Shown here: positions 8,659-18,721 of the stretch, one piece after another
How the letters are laid out: every line of letters begins with the position of its first letter
Position numbering within the stretch: the stretch's first letter is position 1
Notes under the pieces: generated by a model
Database searches by the model: none
The model's input: the letters and a program-made list of their open reading frames with translations, nothing else
What the model was told of the DNA's origin: nothing
Position numbers and translations under genes: made by a program
Source of the DNA: Aster yellows witches'-broom phytoplasma AYWB
GTDB lineage: Bacteria > Bacillota_I > Bacilli_A > Acholeplasmatales > Acholeplasmataceae
NCBI RefSeq assembly: GCF_000012225.1
Contig: NC_007716.1
Span: 558,001-622,000 of the forward strand
Length of the DNA stretch: 64,000 nucleotides
Reading direction: 5' to 3'

Positions 8659-9525
8659 TTAGGCTTTGTTGATTGAACCAAAAAGAGCTAATTTATGCCT
8701 CATTAATTCTTTAATAGCTAAAAAACCGGGATTTAATAACTTGCGCGGATCAAAGCCTTTGTCTGTTAAATCTTTTTTTTCTTCGATGTATTGTCTAGTG
8801 GCTCGGGCAAAAACTAATTGAAATTCGGTATTGACGTTGATTTTTGCTACTCCCAAAGAAATAGCTTTTTTAATCATGTCTTCAGGAATGCCAGTTCCTC
8901 CGTGCAGCACTAGGGGCATTTGTTTTTTAGTAAGTGCTCTAATTGTTGCAAAAACACTAAAATCAAGTCCTGTCCAATTATCAGGATATTTACCGTGCAC
9001 ATTGCCAATTCCAGCAGCAAGCATATCAACACCTAAATCAGCAATTTGTTTGCATTCTTGAGGATCTGCAATTTCTCCTTTACCAATAATGCCATCTTCT
9101 TCACCACCGATGCCCCCAACTTCTGCTTCTATTAAAAGTCCTTTTTGGTGACATATTTCAGTGATTTCTTTGGTTTTGCTTAAATTTTGGGCAAAATCAT
9201 AATGACTGCCATCAAACATAACAGAAGTGAAACCTGCCTCCATTGCTTGTTTGGCGGCTTCATAAGAGCCGTGATCTAAATGCAAAATAACAGGAACAGA
9301 GACATTATAAAAGGCGTCTAGTTCTCTTACCATTGCAACGACTGTTTTAAGTCCTCCCATATATTTTGCAGCTCCTTCGGATACTCCTAAAATAACAGGT
9401 GATTTTAGTTCTTCGGCAGTTTGTAAAGCAGCTTTGGTCCATTCTAAATTGTTAATATTTACTTGAGCTATAGCGTATTCTTGTTGATGTGCTTTTAAAA
9501 GAACATTTTTATCGGAAGTTAACAT
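8659..9525 (-). CDS. fba: Class II fructose-bisphosphate aldolase
   Basis: Zinc-dependent cleavage of fructose-1,6-bisphosphate. The 288-residue protein shows VILHLDHGSYE (zinc histidine and catalytic aspartate), FDGSHYDF, the acidic stretch EAEVGGIGGEEDG, GNVHGKYP and LHGGTGIP, all markers of the class II family. Full length. The cytoplasmic enzyme fits with tpiA, pgk and gapA in the same 6 kb. It stands between a pseudogene downstream and a HAD hydrolase gene upstream, same strand. Confidence 0.97.
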   Translation of the reverse strand: MLTSDKNVLLKAHQQEYAIAQVNINNLEWTKAALQTAEELKSPVILGVSEGAAKYMGGLKTVVAMVRELDAFYNVSVPVILHLDHGSYEAAKQAMEAGFTSVMFDGSHYDFAQNLSKTKEITEICHQKGLLIEAEVGGIGGEEDGIIGKGEIADPQECKQIADLGVDMLAAGIGNVHGKYPDNWTGLDFSVFATIRALTKKQMPLVLHGGTGIPEDMIKKAISLGVAKINVNTEFQLVFARATRQYIEEKKDLTDKGFDPRKLLNPGFLAIKELMRHKLALFGSINKA

Positions 9526-9741
9526 TTAACTTAATCCTTTCTTTGGTTTTAGATTTGCATCTAAATTGTAATTAATGAGGTTTGTTAATTGGATTTTTTG
9601 AATAAAAAAATAATTTAGGAATTTAGAAAAGTTTTTTAAGGTATAAGTGCAAAAAAATATTATTATTATTGTCAAAAAGAATGCAAATTAACGTTTTTAA
9701 AATCACAAAACAGAGAAGAAAAATATAAAAATTATAAAAGC

Positions 9742-9759
9742 CAGCAAAAATGTATGCTG
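9742..9759 (-). terminator. Weak hairpin with T-rich tail after the HAD hydrolase gene
   Basis: CAGCA and TGCTG pair around an 8-nt loop; the minus strand continues GGCTTTTATAATTTTT. The stem is short, so support is weak. Confidence 0.3.
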
Positions 9760-9787
9760 TTTTTAAATTAAAATCCAAAAGAAAAAA

Positions 9788-10585
9788 TTAAACTAAATGA
9801 TGTAGTTTTAAAAAATCATAGAATTTATCATCGTCGATATGAGGAGCCAAAAGATTACAATTATCTTTTATTTCTTGGCAATTGGTGTTTTCCAATCCGA
9901 TGCCTAAATCAGCTAATTTAAGCATTTCAACATCATTATAGCCGTCTCCTACGCAAACTAATTGATGATTGCAGTAAAGCTCTTTTAATTTTTTAATACC
10001 ACAAGTTTTATTCACGCTTTGAGGAACTAAATCAACACCACCATTAGTTCTCCAATAATACTTTTGCAAGTCTTTCAAATCTTTAAGAAAATTTTGCAAT
10101 TTTTCTTTGTTGGGTTCGAATAGCCACACTTGATAAACATTGTTGTGCAAATGGAATTCAGGGTCAACTACAGATTTTTTATTGGTGCAATAAAGCTCTC
10201 CTAATGAAGGCGGAATTAAGTCTTGTGGACTTGGCACAATTTCTTGTGTCATTCCTGTAAGACCTATGTGAATGTTGGCTTGATGGGCTTTTTCAATTAG
10301 TTCTTTAACTACTTCTTTTTTAAAAGGTCTATCATCAATTACTTTATCAAAATATTTAGTAAGACCGCCGTTAAAAAACACAAAATGTTTGAAATAAGGT
10401 AGCAAATCACCTAAAACATCTATTCTTTTAATGTTTCTTCCTGTGGCAACTGCTAAAACATTATCAGGGTTTTGGGATAAAGTTTGGATGGCTTTGATCG
10501 TTTGAGGAAAGATTTTTTTATATTTAGAACTTAAAAGGGTGCCATCAATATCAAAAATAAATAAAGATTCTTTTTTTTGTTTCAT
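9788..10585 (-). CDS. HAD superfamily hydrolase, Cof-like (class IIB) sugar phosphatase
   Basis: Probable phosphatase of the Cof/YidA group. The 265-residue protein has motif I IFDIDGTLLS (nucleophile D12, acid D14), motif II with VATGRN, a class IIB cap between about residues 85 and 190, a motif III lysine in the NKTCGIKKL region, and motif IV CVGDGYNDVEML. The substrate cannot be read from the sequence; relatives act on sugar phosphates or flavin precursors. It lies between fba and tpiA, which suggests, but does not prove, a role with phosphorylated sugars. Confidence 0.88.
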   Translation of the reverse strand: MKQKKESLFIFDIDGTLLSSKYKKIFPQTIKAIQTLSQNPDNVLAVATGRNIKRIDVLGDLLPYFKHFVFFNGGLTKYFDKVIDDRPFKKEVVKELIEKAHQANIHIGLTGMTQEIVPSPQDLIPPSLGELYCTNKKSVVDPEFHLHNNVYQVWLFEPNKEKLQNFLKDLKDLQKYYWRTNGGVDLVPQSVNKTCGIKKLKELYCNHQLVCVGDGYNDVEMLKLADLGIGLENTNCQEIKDNCNLLAPHIDDDKFYDFLKLHHLV

Positions 10586-10721
10586 TTGAAACTCCTATTA
10601 TCCTAACGTATTTGAAAAAAACAAAAAATGATGAAATGCAAAAAATGAAAGAAAAAACAATTAGAAAAAAAGGAGGATTAATTAATTGTAGCAAATTTAA
10701 ATAAAAACATTTACCAAATCA

Positions 10722-11546
10722 TTAGTAACAAAAAGGACAATCATTTTTTTGAAAAATATCTTTAGTGGAAACTAAGACTTGTTTGCTTGCTATTTGAGCA
10801 AAAAATAAAAAATCCTCGGTTTGGAGGGAAGCTTTTCCTGCTAAAATACCATCAATAGCGGGTTGTTCTAAAATAGATTTAATATTGGCAACAGACAACG
10901 AACCGCCATAAATAATTCTAATTGCACAAGATGCTTGGAAAGAATAAAGTGCAGTGACTTTTTCTCGGATTTGTTCAATGGTTTTGTTAGCATCTTGGGG
11001 ATTTGCGCTTTTGCCTGTACCAATTGCCCAAACCGGTTCATAAGCGATGATCATGTTTTTTAATGCTTCTTCTGGAACGCCTGCAAAAATGTTGGTTAAT
11101 TGTTGGTCTAAAAACATTTGAGTTTGGTTGTTTTCCTTAGTAAGAAGTGATTCACCCACACAAACAGTAGGAACTAATTTGTGTTTGAGAGCCGATAAAA
11201 GTTTTAGATTAACTGTTTGATCAGTTTCTCCAAAAAGAGTTCTTCTTTCGCTGTGTCCTAATAAAACGTGTTTGACACCTAGTGAAAGCAAATTTTGCGG
11301 TGAAACTTCACCAGTAAAAGCGCCTTCGGTTTCATAAAACATATTTTGAGCCCCTACTTGTAAATTGGCGCCTTGTAATTGTACTAAGGGATCTAATAAG
11401 GTAAGTTGGGGGAAAATTAGAGTTTGGACTTGGGTTTGATCAGGAACTTGCAAACTTACTTTTTGGATAAATTCCAGAGCTTCGTCTTTGCATTTGTGCA
11501 TTTTCCAATTACCTGCAATCACTTTTGTTCTTGGTTTGTAATTCAT
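10722..11546 (-). CDS. tpiA: Triosephosphate isomerase
   Basis: Interconverts dihydroxyacetone phosphate and glyceraldehyde 3-phosphate. The 274-residue protein starts [11 protein letters not shown] (catalytic lysine), has LLGHSERR (catalytic His) and [15 protein letters not shown] (catalytic Glu plus loop 6), and ends the barrel with IIYGGSLS and [10 protein letters not shown]. It is some 20 residues longer than typical enzymes because of a C-terminal tail ending in NDCPFCY, whose two cysteines are unusual. An extended -10 box lies about 185 bp upstream. Confidence 0.97.
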   Translation of the reverse strand: MNYKPRTKVIAGNWKMHKCKDEALEFIQKVSLQVPDQTQVQTLIFPQLTLLDPLVQLQGANLQVGAQNMFYETEGAFTGEVSPQNLLSLGVKHVLLGHSERRTLFGETDQTVNLKLLSALKHKLVPTVCVGESLLTKENNQTQMFLDQQLTNIFAGVPEEALKNMIIAYEPVWAIGTGKSANPQDANKTIEQIREKVTALYSFQASCAIRIIYGGSLSVANIKSILEQPAIDGILAGKASLQTEDFLFFAQIASKQVLVSTKDIFQKNDCPFCY

Positions 11547-11730
11547 AAATTACTCCTTTAATATTTTTTTGCAAAAAATAGATGATTAGAAAAATTTAAA
11601 CTAATTTTTTAAATCAATATTTTTTGAAGTAGAAATTATTAAAAAAATAAAATATTGAATTAAAATTTGTGATAAAGAGAAAGAAAAATACGAAAAGATT
11701 TATTATTTTATATTAACATTTACAAATAAA

Positions 11731-11739
11731 ATTATATCA
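11731..11739 (-). promoter_or_regulatory. Extended -10 promoter element upstream of tpiA
   Basis: On the minus strand TGA-TATAAT is a perfect extended -10 box, located in the 260-bp gap between the end of cdsA and the start of tpiA. A matching -35 hexamer is poor, as is common with extended -10 promoters. Confidence 0.45.
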
Positions 11740-11806
11740 TAACAAGGCAAAGGCAAAAAGATTAAATGTTTAAAAAATATAAATAAATATGGTAGTTTAG
11801 ATTTAC

Positions 11807-12706
11807 TTAAAAAGGTAAATTAAAGAGTATGAGAGCAAAAAAAGAACTCAAAAGCCAAGAATCAAATCTATCTAAAAAACCACCATGACCCGGAAGGAAA
11901 CTTCCAAAGTCTTTGATGCCATAATCTCTTTTAAATTTGGAAGCTAACAAATCGCTGATTTGAGAAATAATTGAAATTAAAAAAGTATAAATGGAGAATC
12001 TAATACAAGAGTCACATTTAAGAAATAAAAAGACAATCAAAACTGTTATAGTAGAACCGAAAGTGCCTAAAATAGCACCTTTTTGAGTTTTTTTAGGACT
12101 TAGGTGAGGGGCTAGGGAACTTGTTCCTAAAAATGGACAAAAACACGGGAAACGCGCTAAAAAAGCAAAAGAATCAGTGAACATAACTGATAAAACAAAC
12201 AAAAAAAAATAATGCCAATGTAGGAAAAATAAAGAAAAAAGACAAGCCATCAAAAAACCTATATAAAAAGTGATAAGAAAGGTTTTGCTTACATCTTTAG
12301 TTTGCAAAAAGGGTAAAAAAACTAGCATTATTAAAACTAACAAAAAAGGTAAAAATAAAAGGAGGAAAAAATAATAATTAAATAACGGTTGTTTTAAATA
12401 TGATAAAAAACTTTTGAAAGGTAGCAAAAAATCATTTCTTAATTTATTATTTTGACAAATATTTTGATACAAAATCAAACAAACGCCTGTAAAAAATAAT
12501 AAAGTAGAAGTGGCAACTAAACCAAATTTAATAAAGGTTTGTTTTTGGGTGTCTTTGGGGTGGTTGAGTATAAAAAACATTTCTTGGACTGCTTTTATTA
12601 CTAAACTGGCAAAAACTAAAAATTTGATTTCTAAAGGAGCGCAATAATAAAAGAAAAAAGAAAATAAAACTAAGGTCCCCCCTGTTATTATTCTCTTTTT
12701 TATCAT
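11807..12706 (-). CDS. cdsA: Phosphatidate cytidylyltransferase (CDP-diglyceride synthase)
   Basis: Makes CDP-diacylglycerol, the entry to phospholipid synthesis. The roughly 299-residue polytopic membrane protein has about eight hydrophobic segments and the C-terminal family signature SQISDLLASKFKRDYGIKD followed by LPGHGGFLDRFDS. The SPKKTQKGAILGTFGS segment matches the conserved S-P-K-K-T block. An upstream ATG at 12716-12718 would add four residues, but its second codon overlaps the GGAGG ribosome site that sits 6 nt before the ATG at 12704-12706, so the latter is chosen. It closes the rpsB-tsf-pyrH-frr-cdsA block. Confidence 0.93.
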   Translation of the reverse strand: MIKKRIITGGTLVLFSFFFYYCAPLEIKFLVFASLVIKAVQEMFFILNHPKDTQKQTFIKFGLVATSTLLFFTGVCLILYQNICQNNKLRNDFLLPFKSFLSYLKQPLFNYYFFLLLFLPFLLVLIMLVFLPFLQTKDVSKTFLITFYIGFLMACLFSLFFLHWHYFFLFVLSVMFTDSFAFLARFPCFCPFLGTSSLAPHLSPKKTQKGAILGTFGSTITVLIVFLFLKCDSCIRFSIYTFLISIISQISDLLASKFKRDYGIKDFGSFLPGHGGFLDRFDSWLLSSFFALILFNLPF

Positions 12707-12778
12707 ATAAACCTCCATTTTTTTAAAGCAAAAGGTAAAAATTGGGTGAAATTATTATATTTTAAAAACAAAATCATT

Positions 12779-13333
12779 TTAAGCTTTTGATAATTCAATG
12801 TTTTTAGTGGCAGTTTGTTTGTCAATAAGTTTAATATTTTTATCAGTTAATGTTTGAATTTGATTTAAATAAAAAGTTTCTAAATCTTTAGTAAGTTCAA
12901 CTTTTTTGATTTTGTCGTTGCCTTCGCGACGAACGTTTCTGATAGCTACTTTGGTTTTTTCTGATAGTTGCTCTACTTCTTTCATTAAAGCTTTTCTTCT
13001 CTCTTCGGTTGGTTTGGGGAAGACAAGCCTTACAACTACACCATCAGTTTGAGGAGTGATTCCTAGATTAGACGCCAAAAGAACTTTTTTAATATTAGGA
13101 ATTAAATTGCTATCGTAAGGTTTGATGTTGATTTGGTTACCTTCAGAAACACTAATAGAGGCTAACGTTTTTAAAAAAGTGGTCGCTCCATAATAATTAA
13201 CAGTAATTTTATCTAAAATATTAGGATTAGCAGTTCCAGTGCGAATATCACAAAAGTTTTTTAACATTAATTCTTGGGCTTGAGTCATTTTAATTTCTAA
13301 AGACGCAAGAATATCTTTGGCAAATTGTTGCAT
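12779..13333 (-). CDS. frr: Ribosome recycling factor
   Basis: Splits post-termination ribosomes with EF-G. The 184-residue protein has the three-helix-bundle hallmarks: [16 protein letters not shown], the [19 protein letters not shown] block, and the central [15 protein letters not shown] helix. Full length. It begins 2 bp after the pyrH stop, the standard bacterial arrangement, so the two are co-transcribed and probably coupled in translation. Confidence 0.97.
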   Translation of the reverse strand: MQQFAKDILASLEIKMTQAQELMLKNFCDIRTGTANPNILDKITVNYYGATTFLKTLASISVSEGNQINIKPYDSNLIPNIKKVLLASNLGITPQTDGVVVRLVFPKPTEERRKALMKEVEQLSEKTKVAIRNVRREGNDKIKKVELTKDLETFYLNQIQTLTDKNIKLIDKQTATKNIELSKA

Positions 13334-13335
13334 AT

Positions 13336-14055
13336 TTATTCTCCTTTTGAACTAATAACAGTACCTATGTTGCCTTCTTTGAGTACAACTTTTTTGATGT
13401 TACCTTTTTTTAACATATTAAAAACTAAAATATCGATATTATTTTCTAAACAAAGAGAAGCGGCTGTAATATCCATAACTGCCAGTCTTTGAGATAAAAT
13501 TTGTTGGTGTTTTATGTGTTTGATTAAAACGGCATCTTGGTATTTTTTGGGATCTTTATTGTAAACACCTTCAATATTGTTTTTAGCCATTAAAATAACA
13601 TCGATGTTTAGTTCGGCAGCTCTTAGGGCAGCAGCAGTATCGGTGGAAAAATAAGGAGAACCAGCTCCTGCACCTAAAATAACTACTCTATCTTTTTCCA
13701 AATGACGAATAGCTTTGCGGCGAATATAGGGTTCAGCTACCGAAGAAACAGGAAAGGCGGTCATCACGCGTGTGATGGTGTTTGTTTGTTCTAAGGCATC
13801 TTGCAAAGCTAAAGAATTCATGATAGTTCCAAGCATTCCCATATAATCTGCCTGAGAACGATCCATACCAAGTTCTTCACCAGTGCGCCCACGCCAAAGA
13901 TTGCCTGCTCCTACAATGATAGCAATTTTGACTCCTAAGTCTTTTATTTCTTTGATTTCCCAAGCAATTTTTTTAATAGTGCGAGGATCAATGCCGTATG
14001 AAGAGTCGCCTTTAAGAGATTCACCACTTAATTTTAAAAGAATTTTTTTATGCAT
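13336..14055 (-). CDS. pyrH: UMP kinase
   Basis: Phosphorylates UMP to UDP; a hexameric amino-acid-kinase-fold enzyme. The protein shows [30 protein letters not shown] (UMP-binding loop), [18 protein letters not shown] and [12 protein letters not shown]. The open frame extends to a TTG two codons upstream, but the ATG at 14053-14055 has an AAAGGG site about 7 nt away and gives the family's usual [11 protein letters not shown] start, so it is chosen. It lies between tsf and frr as in most bacteria. Confidence 0.97.
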   Translation of the reverse strand: MHKKILLKLSGESLKGDSSYGIDPRTIKKIAWEIKEIKDLGVKIAIIVGAGNLWRGRTGEELGMDRSQADYMGMLGTIMNSLALQDALEQTNTITRVMTAFPVSSVAEPYIRRKAIRHLEKDRVVILGAGAGSPYFSTDTAAALRAAELNIDVILMAKNNIEGVYNKDPKKYQDAVLIKHIKHQQILSQRLAVMDITAASLCLENNIDILVFNMLKKGNIKKVVLKEGNIGTVISSKGE

Positions 14056-14151
14056 CCACAAACCCTTTCTTCATAAACATCCGAAACATCTTTAAAAGAG
14101 TCTAAATTTGAGTTTGTTAAATGAAGTATGAAATAAAGTATTTTTGAATTA

Positions 14152-14976
14152 TTAGTTACCCATTTCCCAACGAACATAATAAACTACATCAGTATTGTTG
14201 GCTTTAAGGTAATCTTTTACTTTTTGATCTGCATTTTTGACAAAAGGTTGTTCTGATAAACACATGTCTTTTAACATTTTGCCTAAACGATTTTCAATAA
14301 TTTTTTCTATCATTTGTGCTGGTTTGTCTGATAATTCTTTGGCAGCTTGTTTGTGTAAAATCTTTTTTTCTTCTGCTAAAAATGTAGGGTCTACTTTGTC
14401 AGGAGTTAAAAATTGTGGTTTGGAAGCAGCTATATGCATCGCTATGTCTTCTGATACAGAAGGGCAGTCGTTTTTTAAAACTACCAAAACAGAAATACGT
14501 CCACCTTGGTGTTTGTAAATTCCAAAAGATTCTTGAGGCTTTTTAGTAACTTTTAAAACACGTTTAAGAGTGATATTTTCGCCCAAAACTGAGGTTTTTT
14601 CGAACAATAATTCTTGAACTGTTTTATTTTGATAATTAAAGGCTAAAAGGTCTTTAACGTTAGATAATTGTTTTTTTAAAATAATTTCTCCAAGCATTTT
14701 TACTAATTGTTGAAAATGTTCGTTTTTAGAAACAAAATCAGTCTCAGAATTGATTTCATATAAAAAAGCATTATTGCCAGCAAAAACAATATTAGTGATG
14801 CCTTCAGAAGTTACGCGTCCTTGTTTTTGAGCTGCTTTAATGATGCCTTTTTCTCTTAAAAAAACAATGGCTTTTTCAATGTTGCCTTCAGTTTGTTGTA
14901 AAGCTTTGTGACATTCATTCATTCCAGCATGCGTTTTTTGACGCAAATCCTTAATCATTTCGGCTGTAATTTTCAT
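14152..14976 (-). CDS. tsf: Elongation factor Ts
   Basis: Guanine-nucleotide exchange factor for EF-Tu. The 274-residue protein begins with the UBA-like domain ([20 protein letters not shown]) and has the conserved SETDFVSKN that contacts EF-Tu, followed by the dimerisation core. Full length for the family. A GGAGC site lies 5 nt before the ATG. It is the second gene of the rpsB block, about 100 bp after rpsB. Confidence 0.97.
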   Translation of the reverse strand: MKITAEMIKDLRQKTHAGMNECHKALQQTEGNIEKAIVFLREKGIIKAAQKQGRVTSEGITNIVFAGNNAFLYEINSETDFVSKNEHFQQLVKMLGEIILKKQLSNVKDLLAFNYQNKTVQELLFEKTSVLGENITLKRVLKVTKKPQESFGIYKHQGGRISVLVVLKNDCPSVSEDIAMHIAASKPQFLTPDKVDPTFLAEEKKILHKQAAKELSDKPAQMIEKIIENRLGKMLKDMCLSEQPFVKNADQKVKDYLKANNTDVVYYVRWEMGN

Positions 14977-15078
14977 TTATTGCTCCATTCTAAATTTTAA
15001 TAATTTGATTACTTTTAATTATAAATTGTAAAAATAAAAAAATTGTGTATTGGTTAGTTAAGGACCAAAAAAATTTAA

Positions 15079-15888
15079 TTATCTTTGATTTTGATTTTGG
15101 TAAGATGGTTTTCTTGGTGAATCTTGGTAAGGACGTTTGTTAAGGGTGTTGTAATTTTGAGGTTTTAATGGGTTTTTGGCATCAAAAGTTTCTGCTTTTT
15201 CAGCAACACCACCATTGCCTTGAACACAAGCATTAGCCATTAACCAAATAATTAATTTCACTCCTCTAATAGCATCATCATTAGCAGGAATAATGTAGTC
15301 CACTAAATCAGGGTCACAGTTAGTGTCTACAATCCCAAAAACTTTGATTCCTAATTTTCGCGCTTCGGCAACTGCGATGCTTTCTTTTTCTGGGTCAAAA
15401 ATAAAAATAGCTTGAGGCAAGTTTTTCATGTCTTTGATGCCACCTAAGAATTTTTCTAATTTGTCTCTTTTGCGCTTTAATTTCACTACTTCTTTTTTAG
15501 GAAGTTTTTTCCAAAGTCCTTCTTCTTCTTGTTTGTGGAGCAAATGAAGTAATTCGATTCTTTTTAAAATAGTTTTGAAATTAGTTAGCGTGCCGCCTAA
15601 CCAACGATGATCCACGTAGTATTGTTGTGAACGTTGTGCTTCTTCTCTAATCGATGATTGAATTTGTTTTTTGGTGCCTAAAAATAAAGCTTTTCCGCCT
15701 GAAGTAATGATGTTTAGCAATTCTTGATAAGCTTTTTCAATTTCTTCTGAAGTTTTTTTCAAGTTGATGATATGAATGCCATTTCTAGAAGTAAAAATGT
15801 AGGGTTTCATTTTGGGATTCCATTTGCGAGTAGCATGACCAAAATATACTCCTGATTCTAATAATTGTTTTGTTGTAACTACTGCCAT
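15079..15888 (-). CDS. rpsB: 30S ribosomal protein S2
   Basis: Small-subunit protein. The 269-residue product has the family motifs [33 protein letters not shown] and [21 protein letters not shown]. After about residue 225 it carries a Pro/Gln/Asn-rich tail (ending SYQNQNQR) not found in typical S2. First gene of the translation/lipid block; the 490 bp upstream contain no gene. The ATG at 15886-15888 has a GGAG site. Confidence 0.97.
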   Translation of the reverse strand: MAVVTTKQLLESGVYFGHATRKWNPKMKPYIFTSRNGIHIINLKKTSEEIEKAYQELLNIITSGGKALFLGTKKQIQSSIREEAQRSQQYYVDHRWLGGTLTNFKTILKRIELLHLLHKQEEEGLWKKLPKKEVVKLKRKRDKLEKFLGGIKDMKNLPQAIFIFDPEKESIAVAEARKLGIKVFGIVDTNCDPDLVDYIIPANDDAIRGVKLIIWLMANACVQGNGGVAEKAETFDAKNPLKPQNYNTLNKRPYQDSPRKPSYQNQNQR

Positions 15889-16379
15889 TATTATTAAAAA
15901 ACTCCTTTTTATTTTGATTGATATATTTTCTGAAATATTGTAATGAATTGTGATTAAAAATAAATAAATGATAACTTTGTTTGTGTTTGGGCTTTTTCAT
16001 TTTAACTATTTAATACATTTTTTAATTGTGTTATAAAATATTTGAGCAATGCATTTATACATCCCTTATGATTAAATAAAAGCTTTTTTTGAAAATTTTT
16101 TTTGGGAAGAAAAATTGACGTTTTGAATAATTATGTGATAATTATATAAATTTATAAATCATAAATATAATAACTAAAAAAAATTAAATAATTAAAATTG
16201 ACGGGCAAAATGGTTTTCCTGGTAACAAAAACAGCAACAAACAAACAAATGAATTAAAAAAATAAGAACAAAAAATAAAATGTTTTTAAAATGATGAAAA
16301 TAAATAACTTTTTTCCTAACATATTTTATCATATTTAAAACCATTTAACAATGTTTTTGTTGAATGGAGTGCAATTTTG
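15889..16379. other. Non-coding gap between dut and rpsB
   Basis: About 490 bp of A+T-rich DNA. On the minus strand a TATAAT lies at 16141-16146 without a clear -35 box, so it is only a possible rpsB promoter with a long leader. Two TTGACG sequences on the plus strand (16115 and 16199 areas) lack matching -10 boxes in a useful direction. No gene or remnant was recognised; the short overlapping frames here look spurious. Confidence 0.5.
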
Positions 16380-16832
16380 TTACTTTGTGCTACCAAAACC
16401 GCCTTTTCTGTAAAAATTATTTTCTTTTTCTTGGGTAATTTGGAAAAAGGTTTGAAAAATTCCTTGTGCAATTCTTTCACCTTTGAAAACTTGAACTGGG
16501 CTTTTAGAAAAATTATACAAAGCAATAAAAATATGACCTTCATTTTGCAAATTATTATAATAATCACTATCGACTACTCCCACGCCGTTGGCAAGGGTAA
16601 GTTGTTTTTTTAATGGCAAAGAAGACCTTACATAAATTAATAAAACTTCGTTACAAGGAAAATATGCTTTAATTCCTGTGGGAACCAAAATGACTGTTTG
16701 CGGTGGAATTTCAATGCTTTGGGATGCTTCAAAATCATAACCAGCGCTGAATTTGGTTTGACGTTGGGGAAGATTGATTCCTTGATTTTGATAACTGCTT
16801 ACTTTTTCAAAAAAACGGTTTGTTTTATTCAT
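16380..16832 (-). CDS. dut: dUTP diphosphatase (dUTPase)
   Basis: Hydrolyses dUTP to dUMP, keeping uracil out of DNA. The roughly 150-residue protein has motif 1 KFSAGYDFEAS, motif 2/3 with YVRSSLPLKK and ANGVGVVDSDYYNN, motif 4 ERIAQGIFQ and the C-terminal arm RKGGFGSTK. A longer frame would start at 16875-16877 but has no ribosome site; the ATG at 16830-16832 is preceded by AAGG about 9 nt away and fits the family length. Just upstream lies ung, the second uracil-control enzyme. Confidence 0.93.
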   Translation of the reverse strand: MNKTNRFFEKVSSYQNQGINLPQRQTKFSAGYDFEASQSIEIPPQTVILVPTGIKAYFPCNEVLLIYVRSSLPLKKQLTLANGVGVVDSDYYNNLQNEGHIFIALYNFSKSPVQVFKGERIAQGIFQTFFQITQEKENNFYRKGGFGSTK

Positions 16833-16991
16833 AAAATTAAACCTTGGCTTTCTTTTGGGGGTAGTTAGTAATTTCATTTCTAAATTAATAAATACAAATC
16901 ACAAAATAAAAGTAATAAAAACGAGAGACAAAAAATAATTAAAAAAGGGTGATAAAAATATCAAAAAATGAGTTTAAATATTATAAAAAAG

Positions 16992-17630
16992 TTAAAGATT
17001 CCAATCAACAGCTTTAATTCCACAAGTTTGCAAATAAGTATTGGTTCGAGAAAAGGGTTTAGATCCAAAAAAACCTCTATGAGCGGAAAAAGGGGAAGGA
17101 TGGGGACTTTTAATTATGCAATTTCGGGATTGACAAATGTATTGTTCGTATTTTTGAGCAAATTTGCCCCACAAAACATAAACTATATGCGGTTTAGCTT
17201 GCAAAGCTTGAAAAATAGTTTTGGTAAATTCTTGCCAACCAATTTGATGATGACTTAAGGGTTTATCTTTTTCAACAGTCAAAATAGCATTAATCATCAA
17301 AACGCCTTCTAGTGCCCATTTAGTTAAATTATTGGTGCAAGCAGCAATTTGTAAATCATTTTTTAATTCTTTAAAAATATTGGATAAACTAGGTGGTTTT
17401 TGGAGTGTTTTTACACTAAAAGACAAACCGTGAGCTTGATTTTTGCGATGATAAGGATCTTGCCCCAAAATAACTACTTTCACTTTTTCAAAAGGAGTTA
17501 AATTAAAAGCTGCAAAAATATCTTCTTGATTGGGATAAATAATTTTGTGATTGGTTTTTTCTTCTTGCAAAAAAGTAAATATTTTTTTAAAATAAGGTTT
17601 GGTTTTTTGATTATTAATGATTTGCCACAT
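16992..17630 (-). CDS. ung: Uracil-DNA glycosylase (family 1)
   Basis: Removes uracil from DNA to start base-excision repair. The 212-residue protein contains the water-activating loop VVILGQDPYHRKNQAHGLSF, the Ser/Pro-rich loop KPPSLSNI, the leucine loop HPSPFSAHRGFFGSKPF and the uracil-binding VLWGKFAQ. Full length. It lies 160 bp upstream of dut on the same strand, making a compact anti-uracil pair in an A+T-rich genome. Confidence 0.97.
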   Translation of the reverse strand: MWQIINNQKTKPYFKKIFTFLQEEKTNHKIIYPNQEDIFAAFNLTPFEKVKVVILGQDPYHRKNQAHGLSFSVKTLQKPPSLSNIFKELKNDLQIAACTNNLTKWALEGVLMINAILTVEKDKPLSHHQIGWQEFTKTIFQALQAKPHIVYVLWGKFAQKYEQYICQSRNCIIKSPHPSPFSAHRGFFGSKPFSRTNTYLQTCGIKAVDWNL

Positions 17631-17714
17631 TAATTGTTTACCTTTTGTTTTGTTATTATCAAAATTATTGTTCTATTATTGTATAATTTGGCTTTATTTG
17701 ATTGTATTTTGTAA

Positions 17715-18443
17715 TTATTTGGCTGCTTTTAGTTCTTTCATTAAAGCATATAAGAGATACGCCATAATCATTAAATAAACGATTATTAAAAACAAATATA
17801 AGGGGCGTTGGAATAAAAAAACAAAGAAAGAACGAATATAATCAAATAAATTTCTGATGAATGAAAAAATATAACGGTGTTTAAAAATATATTTTCCTAC
17901 AATTTTGTCATAAGGAATTTCTTTTTCGTATGGAAGTTGGGGTTCATTTGCATCACCCCAAGTACCAATTAATTTTTTATTTGGATCATTAGAAACAACT
18001 CTATGAATAATAAAACGCTTTTCTTTGGCATCTTGTCTTTCTTCTTCAGAAACATTAGGATTATTATAATGAGGGTGTTCGAAAATTACAATATCGCCGT
18101 CTTTTGGATTATTTATGCCTACTTTATAAGGTTTGGTTATGGGATTTTTGGTAATTTGTTTCCCGCCAACAGGCATAAGTTTGGAAGCATCCCAAACACC
18201 TATAATAAAAACTTCATCTCCAGGACCATGTATAAAAGGCTCCATGCTGCCAGAAGCAACAGGAAAATGAGCAATACCTAGATATTTGGCTGAATATGCA
18301 GGAAAAAAAACATTACCCAAAGAAGCAATAAAGAGATAGATTAGAAAAAAATCTAAAATAATAATCATACTTTTTTTAAAAATTAAAAAAAAGTATTTCG
18401 TTTTTTGACTTTGTGGTTGAATTTTTGTTTTATTTTTGAACAT
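17715..18443 (-). CDS. Type I signal peptidase, ER/SipW type
   Basis: Membrane protease that removes signal peptides. The 242-residue protein has a membrane helix at about 22-45, the catalytic serine in FPVASGSMEPFI (S66), box C GDIVIFEHPHY, box D RFIIHRVV with H147 where ordinary bacterial enzymes have the catalytic lysine, box E TWGDANEPQ and a second helix at about 205-235. A Ser-His arrangement is known for archaeal, eukaryotic ER and Bacillus SipW enzymes. No other signal peptidase gene is in this window. It lies upstream of ung. Confidence 0.9.
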   Translation of the reverse strand: MFKNKTKIQPQSQKTKYFFLIFKKSMIIILDFFLIYLFIASLGNVFFPAYSAKYLGIAHFPVASGSMEPFIHGPGDEVFIIGVWDASKLMPVGGKQITKNPITKPYKVGINNPKDGDIVIFEHPHYNNPNVSEEERQDAKEKRFIIHRVVSNDPNKKLIGTWGDANEPQLPYEKEIPYDKIVGKYIFKHRYIFSFIRNLFDYIRSFFVFLFQRPLYLFLIIVYLMIMAYLLYALMKELKAAK

Positions 18444-18721
18444 AAATAATTATCATAATAATGAATTATTTTCCTTTTTTATTTATTAACTATGAATTAT
18501 TTTAAACTATACAAATTAATTATAGCACAGAACAAGTTTTTTTTTGATAAAACAATTATAAGTGCTAAAAAAAATATTATTATTATAAAATTAATGTTAT
18601 AATAATATTGATAATACTATATATAATCAAAAGCTTATTATAAAATAATGATTATTCTCACAATGAATTGAAAGATAAATTACATTCCATATAAGAATTT
18701 CGCAATAATAAATTAAAAAAT

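Noticed and set aside
15785-16000. 71-codon minus-strand frame over the rpsB start
   Set aside because: Overlaps rpsB in another frame; no ribosome site or similarity.
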